A DNA stretch of 64,000 nucleotides from Protofrankia sp963555925 (GTDB lineage Bacteria > Actinomycetota > Actinomycetes > Frankiales > Frankiaceae), in contig CAUVXJ010000048.1 in assembly GCA_963555925.1 (NCBI GenBank), forward strand, positions 1-64,000, read 5' to 3'. Below, one piece after another: positions 35,508 to 42,492 of the stretch. Under the pieces are notes generated by a model that was not told the DNA's origin, did not search any database, and saw nothing but the letters and a program-made list of their open reading frames with translations. The translations under genes were made by a program, and so were the position numbers. The first letter of the stretch is position 1, and each line of letters opens with the position of its first letter.

Positions 35508-36069
35508 GAACGAGCTGGGACGGGCTGATCGCCACCAGGAACGGGTCGGTAACGGTCAGGGTCGCCTCGCCGTGCACGGTCACGGTCTCGACGTATTCGC
35601 CGTCGCGGAGCCTCAGCGTGGTGATCGAGGGCTTGTCTGCGTCGACGATCCAGTAGTGGCCGACACCGAGACGGGCATAGACGTCGCGTTTGAGCAGTCG
35701 GTCGATGCCCACGCTGCTGGGGGAGAGCACCTCGATGACCAGCAGCGGCACGGCCAGGTACCGTTCCCCGCGGACCAGATCCGCCCGGGCGACCACGCAC
35801 ACATCCGGCTGAACACTGGTCCGTTGCCCCCTGCGCACATCCGGAGTGGGTGCGAAAACCACCCGATCGTCGGGACAGGCACTCCGAAGCGCAACCGCAA
35901 GTTCCAGGCACGCACGCTGGTGTTCCCAACGGGGAGCGGGACTCACCAGCAGTACCCCGTCGACCAGCTCGTACCGCCGCCCGTCATCGGGCAACTCCGC
36001 CAGATCATCGACAGTGAACCCATCCGCACGGATCGGAAGATCCTCGTACGCGACCGCCATAACCGCCAT
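35500..36069 (-). CDS. Uma2-family restriction endonuclease-like protein, copy 1
   Basis: A 189-residue DUF820/Uma2 protein. The family core DGRRYELVDGVLLVSP is followed by the nuclease-fold acids in QPDVCVV and VIEVLSPSS, and a YWIVDADKP strand. These are PD-(D/E)XK-fold proteins of unknown biological role, often multicopy in cyanobacteria and actinobacteria. It is nearly identical to the gene at 36586-37155 except for about 35 residues after the shared PAPRWEHQ. Confidence 0.85.
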   Translation of the reverse strand: MAVMAVAYEDLPIRADGFTVDDLAELPDDGRRYELVDGVLLVSPAPRWEHQRACLELAVALRSACPDDRVVFAPTPDVRRGQRTSVQPDVCVVARADLVRGERYLAVPLLVIEVLSPSSVGIDRLLKRDVYARLGVGHYWIVDADKPSITTLRLRDGEYVETVTVHGEATLTVTDPFLVAISPSQLVLM

Positions 36070-36155
36070 GATGGGCTCCTCTCAGCCATGACGCCAGACT
36101 GATCGTCCCGCGCTGCCTGCAGGCACTGCTGTCATATCCAGCTAACGTATTTCGC

Positions 36156-36440
36156 ATGACACGCACGATCACACTCCGGTTGTCGGACGAGGCGTACAAG
36201 ACGGTCAAGCGTTACGCCGAGGCCGAGCACACCTCGATGAACACCTGGGTCGAGGGCGTGCTGGACGCCGAGGACATGCGTCGGCGCTGCGCCGCGCACG
36301 GGGCCTGGATGGAGGCCAACCCGGCGGTGGCCGGCGCGGCTCTCACCTTCGGTGAGGCCAACCAGCGGGTTCTCGCCGCGGCGGGGCTGCCCAATCTCGC
36401 CGACGGCACCGTCGGATATGGGTCGACGTCCAGACGCTGA
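36156..36440 (+). CDS. Ribbon-helix-helix (CopG/Arc-like) protein
   Basis: A 94-residue protein whose N-terminus TRTITLRLSDEAYKTV forms the beta strand and first helix of a ribbon-helix-helix DNA-binding fold, followed by HTSMNTWVEGVLDAED. The C-terminal half is a short Ala-rich domain that may bind a partner. It sits between the two Uma2 copies and is divergent from copy 1. No clear toxin follows; a reading frame just downstream (WVDVQTLTDVNTMLFKIL) hints at a lost or shifted extension. Confidence 0.7.
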   Translation: MTRTITLRLSDEAYKTVKRYAEAEHTSMNTWVEGVLDAEDMRRRCAAHGAWMEANPAVAGAALTFGEANQRVLAAAGLPNLADGTVGYGSTSRR

Positions 36441-36585
36441 CCGACGTCAACACCATGCTTTTCAAGATCTTGGCCACTCCCGACCGCTGACCCACGGGCA
36501 ACGACCCTCAAGAGCGACCGGCAACAGGGATCCGGCATCGGCGAAGGTACGGCAGGCCGTCCTCGTCGAATCTCACATTCGGTCG

Positions 36586-37155
36586 TCAGGGCAGGACGAG
36601 CTGGGACGGGCTGACGGTCAGCGGGAACGGGTCGGTAACGGTCAGGGTCGCCTCGCCGTACACGGTCACGGTCTCGACATAGTCGCTGTCGGCGAGCCTC
36701 AGCGTGGTGATCGAGGGCTTGTCTGCGTCGACGATCCAGTAGTGGCCGACACCGAGACGGGCATAGACGTCGCGTTTGAGCAGTCGGTCGACGCCCACGC
36801 TGCTGGGGGAGAGCACCTCGACGACCAGCAGCGGCACAGCCAGGTAACGCTCCCCGCGGACCAGATCCGCCCGGGCGACCACGCACACATCCGGCTGAAC
36901 ACTGGTCCGTTGCCCCCTGCGCACATCCGGGCTCGAGCCGAACACGTAAAGCTCGGGCGGACACGCTGCACGCAGCAACGCGGTCAGCTCATCGCATCCG
37001 ACCTGGTGTTCCCAGCGGGGCGCGGGGCTCACCAGCAGCACCCCGTCGACCAGCTCGTAGCGCCGCCCGTCATCGGGCAACTCCGCCAGATCATCGACAG
37101 TGAACCCATCCGCACGGATCGGAAGATCCTCGTACGCGACCGCCATAACCGCCAT
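36586..37155 (-). CDS. Uma2-family restriction endonuclease-like protein, copy 2
   Basis: A 189-residue paralogue of the gene at 35500-36069. The first ~50 residues and the last ~105 are almost the same in both, while the segment between PAPRWEHQ and VRRGQRTSV differs strongly (VGCDELTALL here, RACLELAVAL there). Upstream DNA is also duplicated for about 45 bases beyond the start. The mosaic suggests duplication followed by replacement of the middle or homogenisation of the ends. Confidence 0.85.
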   Translation of the reverse strand: MAVMAVAYEDLPIRADGFTVDDLAELPDDGRRYELVDGVLLVSPAPRWEHQVGCDELTALLRAACPPELYVFGSSPDVRRGQRTSVQPDVCVVARADLVRGERYLAVPLLVVEVLSPSSVGVDRLLKRDVYARLGVGHYWIVDADKPSITTLRLADSDYVETVTVYGEATLTVTDPFPLTVSPSQLVLP

Positions 37156-37485
37156 GATGGGCTCCTCTCAGCCATGACGCCAGACTGATCCTCCCACACG
37201 CTGCGCACCAGACTTGACCACGCGCTGTGGAAAACACGAAGTTATCCACATCCTCTGTGCCCGTCCCCGCCGGATGGCCCCATGGATCCGAAGGGCCGCA
37301 CACAATTGCAACCGACAGCAAAAGGATCGAATTGATCGCGAGCGGAATTCACGGGAACGAAACCGAATTCGGTGCCGGCAGTCGTTTCCGTTAACGACCG
37401 ACTGGGCACCCGTTCGAAAAGCGATACGTCAGGGGAAGGACGAGCGATATGGTGGAAAGGAGAATGAGGGAAGGGAAGGTCGGCG
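37156..37485. other. Intergenic region with two DnaA-box-like sites
   Basis: About 330 bases without a convincing gene. It contains TGTGGAAAA at 37226-37234 and TTATCCACA at 37242-37250, inverted DnaA-box-like 9-mers seven bases apart. The rest is moderately A-rich and ends in a purine-rich stretch (37452-37480) that supplies the ribosome binding site of the cation transporter gene. Two boxes are too few for an origin. Confidence 0.5.
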
Positions 37486-38499
37486 GTGGGTGACCCCGGA
37501 ATGATTCATGCTCATGGGGCGGATGGCCACGCGACGGATGGCCATGCAGGTCATACGCACGGCGTGACAGTGGACGCCGACCAACGCTGGTTGACGATCG
37601 CTCTTGGTCTCATCGGCGTCTACCTCGTCGGCGAGGTTGTCGTCGGCCTGCTCGCGCACTCGCTGGCGCTACTGTCGGATGCAGCCCATATGCTCACCGA
37701 CGCGGCGTCGATCGTGCTGGCACTGGCGGCGCTGCGGATAGCGGCCCGGCCCGCCGGCGGCCCCTACACGTTCGGTCTGCGTCGGGTGGAGATTCTCTCC
37801 GCTGCGGCCAACGGTCTCACACTGCTCCTGCTCGCCGGCTGGCTCGGTTACGAGGCGGTCGCACGGCTGCTGTCACCGGGTCCGGTGGCCGGTGGGCTCG
37901 TCCTGAGCACCGCGCTGGTCGGTGTGGCCGTCAACATTGCCGCAACCGCGGCGATCAGCCGGGCCAACCGGGCAAGCCTGAACGTCGAAGGCACCTTCCA
38001 GCACATCCTCACCGATCTCTATGCGTTCGTCGCGACCGTGATAGCGGGCGTGATCATAATCATCACCGGATGGAACCGGGCCGACTCCATCGCCTCGGTC
38101 GTCGTCGTCATCCTCATGGTGAAAGCCGGTGTCGGCCTGCTGCGCGCCTCCGGACGGATCTTCCTCGAGGCCGCGCCGGACGGGCTCGACCCGGACGGCA
38201 TCGGTGCCGCGATGGCCCGCCGGCCCGGTGTCAGCGAAGTCCACGACCTGCACATCTGGCAGATCACCTCCAGCGAACCCGCGCTGTCCGCGCACGTCCT
38301 GGTGCACCCCGACGCCGACTGCCACGCCGTCCGCCGCGACCTGGACACCTGGCTGCGCGATGATCATCACATCGATCACACCACCCTCCAGGTCGACCAC
38401 CTGCTCACCGACACCCAGCGCGCACCCGGACAACCCGACCCACACTGCGTCACTCCGCACGGTAGGACGCACTACGCCTACGCCCCCCGGCCGACCTGA
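37486..38499 (+). CDS. Cation diffusion facilitator (CzcD/ZnT-like)
   Basis: A 337-residue CDF-family proton-coupled metal exporter. Six membrane segments run from about residue 32 to 205. The metal site is formed by SDAAHMLTD in segment II and HILTDLYAF in segment V. The N-terminus is His-rich (HAHGADGH...HAGHTHG) and the C-terminal domain carries VHDLHIW plus several His. Substrate is probably Zn, Co or another divalent ion. The GTG start has GGGAAGG upstream; an ATG at 37501 is an alternative. It lies 2 kb from cbiX. Confidence 0.92.
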   Translation: MGDPGMIHAHGADGHATDGHAGHTHGVTVDADQRWLTIALGLIGVYLVGEVVVGLLAHSLALLSDAAHMLTDAASIVLALAALRIAARPAGGPYTFGLRRVEILSAAANGLTLLLLAGWLGYEAVARLLSPGPVAGGLVLSTALVGVAVNIAATAAISRANRASLNVEGTFQHILTDLYAFVATVIAGVIIIITGWNRADSIASVVVVILMVKAGVGLLRASGRIFLEAAPDGLDPDGIGAAMARRPGVSEVHDLHIWQITSSEPALSAHVLVHPDADCHAVRRDLDTWLRDDHHIDHTTLQVDHLLTDTQRAPGQPDPHCVTPHGRTHYAYAPRPT

Positions 38500-38560
38500 C
38501 CGCGCCAGGTAGTCAGTCATGCTGGCTACTGCCGTTGTCGCGCAGCTAGGGAGGGTGCGC

Positions 38561-39031
38561 ATGGTCGGCGAGCCGACCGATCCCGATGTCGATCTGCACA
38601 TCCCCGCGCAGCGCCGGCCCGCGGCCCCTGCGCCGCTTCTAGCGGTGATCGCTGTCGGTGGTGCGCTGGGGGCGTGCACCCGTTACGGCGTGATGCTGCG
38701 CTGGCCCACCCCGCCCGGCGCGTTCCCGTGGGCCATGCTGGCGGTGAATACCGCCGGCTGCGCGTTGATCGGCGTGCTGATGGTAATGATCACCGAGGTA
38801 CGTACGGCGCATCCGCTGGTACGGCCGTTCGTCGGCACCGGCGTCCTGGGCGGGTTCACGACGTTCTCCACGTATGCGGTCGACGCCGAACGGCTGGTGA
38901 ACGGCGGACACGCTGGTACGGCGTTGACGTATCTTGCGCTGACCATGGTGAGCGCCCTCGGCGCGGTCTGGGCCTCGGTCGAGGTCATCCGTTGTGTCAT
39001 CCGTTATGTCGGCCGCAAGGTGGGCCGGTGA
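38561..39031 (+). CDS. crcB: Fluoride channel CrcB/Fluc, subunit 1
   Basis: A 156-residue CrcB with four hydrophobic segments and the family features GGALGACTRYGV, a pore Asn in MLAVNTAGC and GFTTFSTYAVDA. It exports fluoride as an antiparallel dimer. The start at 38561 has GGGAGGG at the right distance and leaves a ~30-residue polar N-terminal extension. No fluoride riboswitch is visible in the short leader. A second crcB follows after four bases, which suggests a heterodimeric channel. Confidence 0.92.
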   Translation: MVGEPTDPDVDLHIPAQRRPAAPAPLLAVIAVGGALGACTRYGVMLRWPTPPGAFPWAMLAVNTAGCALIGVLMVMITEVRTAHPLVRPFVGTGVLGGFTTFSTYAVDAERLVNGGHAGTALTYLALTMVSALGAVWASVEVIRCVIRYVGRKVGR

Positions 39032-39035
39032 GCTG

Positions 39036-39410
39036 GTGAGCTGGTTGCTGGTGATCCTGGGTGCGATGGTCGGCGCGCCGGTGCGGTACCTGACCGACCG
39101 GGCGGTGCAGACCCGCCACGACACGGTGTTCCCGTGGGGGACGTTCACCGTGAACGTGATCGCCAGTGGTGTCCTCGGTGTGGTCACCGGGGCGGTGAGC
39201 GCGGGGGCGGCGTCATCCCGGGTGGCACTGCTGGTCGGTACCGGGCTGTGTGGGGCGTTGAGCACCTACTCGACGTTCTCCTACGAGACCGTGCGGCTCG
39301 CGCAGGACGGTGCCCGGCTGCTCGCCGTGGCGAACGTTGTGTTCAGCGTGCTGGCCGCCGTCGGCGCCGCCGTCATCGGGATCACGCTCGCCCGTGCGGC
39401 GTGGCACTGA
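39036..39410 (+). CDS. crcB: Fluoride channel CrcB/Fluc, subunit 2
   Basis: A 124-residue CrcB, the usual length. Visible: GAMVGAPVRYLTDRA, the pore Asn in FTVNVIASG, and GALSTYSTFSYET. The GTG at 39036 lies five bases after the first crcB stop; an ATG at 39006 would overlap it. The last third is overlapped on the other strand by the C-terminal reading frame of the kinase-like gene. Confidence 0.92.
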   Translation: MSWLLVILGAMVGAPVRYLTDRAVQTRHDTVFPWGTFTVNVIASGVLGVVTGAVSAGAASSRVALLVGTGLCGALSTYSTFSYETVRLAQDGARLLAVANVVFSVLAAVGAAVIGITLARAAWH

Positions 39411-40388
39411 GCCAGCCACCGGATCGGCTCCAGTGTCATGAGAGTTACGGGAACACGGACGGTCCGGTGTGAGCAGCGGGGAACGCGACGCGCGGACCGC
39501 GCGCCTTGCTGGTGGCAGCTGGGTCAGGCGCCACGTAGCGTAACTGCGTGCCAGGGTCGCTCGGTTGTGGGCGGCGCGGTTGTCTGACCCAGCGGCACGC
39601 ATGCTCCACAGCCCAGCCACGTAGCAGGCGAAGGCGTTGAGGTCGTCGTCGGTGGCGCCAGCCCAGCAGGTCAGCCTGGACGCCCACTGCTCGGCCTGCT
39701 GCGGGGAGTGTCCGGCGCCGATGAGACGGATGACCATGAATGCGGCATCTACCCAGCCGGCGCCTTGTGCCGGCCAGCCCCAGTCGACCACCCAGACCCG
39801 GTCCTTTCTGACCATGAACTGGTGGGCATGCAGGTCAGTGTGGATCAGTCGGTCCCCTGCAACGGCGTCGACTACGGTGCTCGCGTGGACGGCTGCCGTG
39901 GCTACGTCCCAGCCGGGGAAAGCGCTCGCTGGCCGCGCCGTCAAGTCCGCCCACCAATCCGTGTTGCGCCATCGCTCGGAAAGCGAGCGCAGGCCCTCGC
40001 CGGCCCGGCGGGCGATGTCGTCGACGACATCGCCGATGCGGGGTAGGTCGGGGGAGTCAGACGCGAGGTCCGCCGGGCGGCCGGTCGCGTGCTCGAAGCC
40101 GACAAGCAGCCAGTCATCGACCTGGCATGCGAACTGCGGACTCGGCGCGATGCCTGCGGCGAGGTGCCCGAACGTGTGCTCGTTGCGGAGCCAGCGTGCC
40201 CGCCGGCCGTCGCCGTGGACGGCTTTGACGAACAGCCGCTGCTCACCCGCATCCACGACTGCGGCGAGGTCGCAGCCGTCCCCTACGTCCACCGTGTCGG
40301 CGGACATGATGGGTCCGGTCTGTGCCTCGACCGCGTCGCGGACCTGTGCCGGCAGGTCATTCCACTTCATAGGAAAGGTCGACTCCAT
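39213..40388 (-). CDS. Aminoglycoside phosphotransferase-like kinase
   Basis: A protein-kinase-fold small-molecule kinase. The ATP Lys is in LFVKAVHGD, the catalytic loop is LIHTDLHAHQFMV (HxDxxxxN replaced by HTDLHAHQ), and the metal-binding Asp lies in VWVVDWGWP. Normal homologues are about 290-300 residues; this frame runs to 391 because the last ~65 residues read antisense through crcB. The start ATG overlaps a TAA of an upstream short frame (TAATG), supporting this start. Substrate unknown; resistance function should not be assumed. Confidence 0.78.
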   Translation of the reverse strand: MESTFPMKWNDLPAQVRDAVEAQTGPIMSADTVDVGDGCDLAAVVDAGEQRLFVKAVHGDGRRARWLRNEHTFGHLAAGIAPSPQFACQVDDWLLVGFEHATGRPADLASDSPDLPRIGDVVDDIARRAGEGLRSLSERWRNTDWWADLTARPASAFPGWDVATAAVHASTVVDAVAGDRLIHTDLHAHQFMVRKDRVWVVDWGWPAQGAGWVDAAFMVIRLIGAGHSPQQAEQWASRLTCWAGATDDDLNAFACYVAGLWSMRAAGSDNRAAHNRATLARSYATWRLTQLPPARRAVRASRSPLLTPDRPCSRNSHDTGADPVAGSVPRRTGERDPDDGGADGGQHAEHNVRHGEQPGTVLREPHGLVGERRVGAQRPTQPGTDQQCHPG

Positions 40389-40516
40389 TACGTGGGGATA
40401 CGGCTGTCCTTGTTCTCGTCGCCGTCCTTGCCGCTTGCCGAGCAGCTGTCAGGGTCGCACTTGGCGCTCGTCTGCCACAGCTCGTGGTCGACGAGATATC
40501 CGGCCTGTTGGATCAT
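40388..40516 (-). CDS. Short frame coupled to the kinase gene, possible gene remnant
   Basis: A 42-residue frame beginning MIQQAGYLVDHELW and ending in an acidic, polar tail (SGKDGDENKD). Its TAA overlaps the ATG of the kinase gene. There is no good ribosome binding site and the frame stays open for 37 codons upstream without a usable start, so it may be the 3' end of a broken longer gene. No family recognised. Confidence 0.35.
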   Translation of the reverse strand: MIQQAGYLVDHELWQTSAKCDPDSCSASGKDGDENKDSRIPT

Positions 40517-40627
40517 CGCGATCGTAGGTGCGCGCCTTGCCGTGGTCGTGCTGCTGACCGTCGACCGGCCGGTTGCTGTGCACCGGCGGCGCGCACCCCT
40601 GCGGCTTGCCCTGACCGGAACCCTTGA

Positions 40628-40825
40628 TCACACCGAAGCCCTGAACGCGACCGAATCCGCGCACCCACAAGAGCGGGCGCCATGGAGCAGGTAGTCATCA
40701 TCGGGGTAGCGGTACAACGGGATGGGGCCAGTGACGTCGGCATGTAGCTCGGCGGGTGGACCGGCGGGTTTGATCAGCGCTGATACGACCACGTTGGGAT
40801 CGATGACCACGCGCAGCCGGGACAC
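40628..40825 (-). pseudogene. PIN-domain toxin remnant with internal deletion
   Basis: The first ~27 residues (LRVVIDPNVVVSALIKPAGPPAEL) match the start of PIN_3-type toxins, including the first catalytic Asp. The next recognisable part is the family's late motif PDDDYLL. In intact members about 70 residues separate these; here only about 12 do. The second and third acidic sites are thus lost. Downstream reads have no conserved end. An inactive remnant is the best explanation. Confidence 0.65.
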
Positions 40826-40828
40826 GAG

Positions 40829-41044
40829 TTAGCTGGCACGGCGCAGGAACTCGGCACGCATTGCCGCGATCTCATCTACCGCGATTTCCATCGCCTCGTC
40901 GTCGGTGAGGTCCGGAACGGCGTGGGCGCTCTGCCAGACCGCCACATCCGCCAGGATGGCGGTCAAGGTGTCCTGCGCAGGTGACAATGCACCGGCTCGG
41001 ACTGCATCAGCGCGGGGCGGTTGCTGGCCGGTGTCGTCTACCAA
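40829..41044 (-). CDS. Putative antitoxin of the decayed PIN locus
   Basis: A 71-residue frame, if the TTG at 41044 (after AAAGGGGGA) is the start. Acidic C-terminal part DLTDDEAMEIAVDEIAAMRAEFLRR resembles the toxin-binding tails of small antitoxins. Its stop lies three bases before the start of the PIN remnant, the expected order. The start codon is uncertain and no DNA-binding fold is certain. Confidence 0.45.
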   Translation of the reverse strand: MVDDTGQQPPRADAVRAGALSPAQDTLTAILADVAVWQSAHAVPDLTDDEAMEIAVDEIAAMRAEFLRRAS

Positions 41045-41075
41045 CGCCGTATCCCCCTTTGGTGCACACGGTGAC

Positions 41076-41414
41076 TCAGGCCGAGGCCGCGAGGCGCAGC
41101 CGGTCGCGGCGGCGGGCGAGCAGCCGGTCGGCGAGCGCGTCCGCGAGCTCGATGTCGTCCAGGGACACCCGGGTACGGTCCGCCACCTCGAGGATGGCCG
41201 CGAGGAGTTCGGCCGACAGGCGGGTGCGGTCGGCCACCCGGGCGACGCTCGGGGGCAGACCGGCAGGCCGGTTCGCCCGGAAGGCGTCGACGCCCGGGTT
41301 GCAGGGGTGCTGCTGGTGGCTCGAGTGCTGCTTCTGGCTGGAGCGGTGGGGCCGGTTGCGCAGGTCCATGAACCCAGTGACGGGCCTGCGGGATCTGGAA
41401 TCAACTCTTGACAT
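41076..41414 (-). CDS. Hypothetical small protein
   Basis: A 112-residue frame with a low-complexity N-terminal half (His, Gln, Ser) and a well-formed helical C-terminal half with an internal repeat, VADRTRLSAEL and VADRTRVSLDD. It directly precedes the putative antitoxin. Could be a DNA-binding partner of the same locus, but I do not recognise it; the true start may be further downstream. Confidence 0.35.
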   Translation of the reverse strand: MSRVDSRSRRPVTGFMDLRNRPHRSSQKQHSSHQQHPCNPGVDAFRANRPAGLPPSVARVADRTRLSAELLAAILEVADRTRVSLDDIELADALADRLLARRRDRLRLAASA

Positions 41415-41526
41415 CGCCTGCCGCAGGTAGGTGCGTCTCTCCCCACAGGAGATCCACAGGCTATCGGGAGATACGCACCGCACTGTCGACAGGGTTATCC
41501 ACAATATGAGGCCACTGTGATTTTTC

Positions 41527-42492
41527 TCACGATCCACCAGGGTGCCGGGGTGGCAGGCCGGGCCGGTCCCAGGGAGAGATCGTCCGGCTGTGTCCGACCG
41601 GTTCTGTCGACGCCCAGACCCGGCGCCAGTGGGCTGTGCGCGCGGACCGGGGAGGCGGAGCGCCGGCGGGCGCCGCACGCAGCGATTCCCACCACGAGGT
41701 CGTGTCCTCGGCCAGCAGCCGGGAGACCTCGGCGAAGATCCTGCCGGTGAAGGTGCGGAGGTCCTCGGTTGCCGGATCGGTTATCGGGTACATCGGCCGA
41801 CCGAAGCGTACCGATACCCCCGGCCTGCCCGGGCGGGTCCAGCCACGGCCACGCGGCATCGCGGCGAAGCTGCCGCGAATCGCGACCGGTACCACCGGAA
41901 CCCCACAGGTGATCGCCAGATGGGCCGCACCGAACCGGAAGCGGGCGAGCTGGCCGTCCTTTGACCTGGTCCCCTCCGGGAAGATCACCAGATTCCAGCC
42001 GTCCGCGAGCAGGTCCGCGGGCGCTGTCGAGGCGGCGCCCCCGCGGCGCTCGATCGGCACGGTCGCGAACAGGAAAGCCGTACCCAGGCCCCGCCACCAA
42101 CTGCCGAAGAAGTAGTCGGCGGCCGCGGCCACCGCCGTGTGGTCCCGCAGCTTCCTCGGCAGCGTGCACAACAGCAGCGGAGCGTCCAGATGGCTTGAGT
42201 GGTTCGAGACGAAGACCGCGGGGGTCCGCAGCTCGTCCAGGGCCTCCAGTCCTGTCACCGACAGCGATAGATTCGCGTCCAGGAGTGGTCTCATCCCGAC
42301 CTCAAGGGCCGCGACGCGGGCCGCCCGCATCGCCGGCGTGCGTGCCCACGCCGTCGGGAACTCCCTGGCCACCGCAGGCGGCTGATAAGGCTCGGCGGAG
42401 CGCGGTACCGGCGGCCGGGCCCCCCAGCGCCAGCCACGGGCCACCTCGCGCAGACCGGCCTCGGCCGGGCGGGCCGGGGTGGACGCCATCAC
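41527..42492 (-). CDS. PlsC-like 1-acyl-sn-glycerol-3-phosphate acyltransferase
   Basis: A 321-residue acyltransferase. The catalytic HX4D is VSNHSSHLDAP and the substrate-binding motif is IFPEGTRSKDGQL; a third block VPVVPVAIRG follows. It would acylate a lysophospholipid or another alcohol. It is the last gene of a five-function minus-strand set and overlaps the LarA-like gene by four bases, so the acyl acceptor may be a product of that pathway. The last ~45 residues are a polar tail not typical of PlsC. Confidence 0.85.
   Translation of the reverse strand: MMASTPARPAEAGLREVARGWRWGARPPVPRSAEPYQPPAVAREFPTAWARTPAMRAARVAALEVGMRPLLDANLSLSVTGLEALDELRTPAVFVSNHSSHLDAPLLLCTLPRKLRDHTAVAAAADYFFGSWWRGLGTAFLFATVPIERRGGAASTAPADLLADGWNLVIFPEGTRSKDGQLARFRFGAAHLAITCGVPVVPVAIRGSFAAMPRGRGWTRPGRPGVSVRFGRPMYPITDPATEDLRTFTGRIFAEVSRLLAEDTTSWWESLRAAPAGAPPPRSARTAHWRRVWASTEPVGHSRTISPWDRPGLPPRHPGGS

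Larger units (their letters stand above)
35500..37200. repeat. Direct duplication of a Uma2 gene and its promoter
   Basis: The two minus-strand Uma2 genes, about 1.09 kb apart start to start, share near-identical 5' and 3' parts plus the sequence upstream of each start (ATGATGGGCTCCTCTCAGCC and onward). The middle ~110 bases of each gene diverge. The ribbon-helix-helix gene lies in between. Confidence 0.85.

Noticed and set aside
37156..37485. Replication origin
   Set aside because: Only two DnaA-like boxes, no dnaA or dnaN, and no AT-rich unwinding region.
38500..38560. Fluoride riboswitch before crcB
   Set aside because: The leader is only about 60 bases and lacks the conserved GG...CGATG core.
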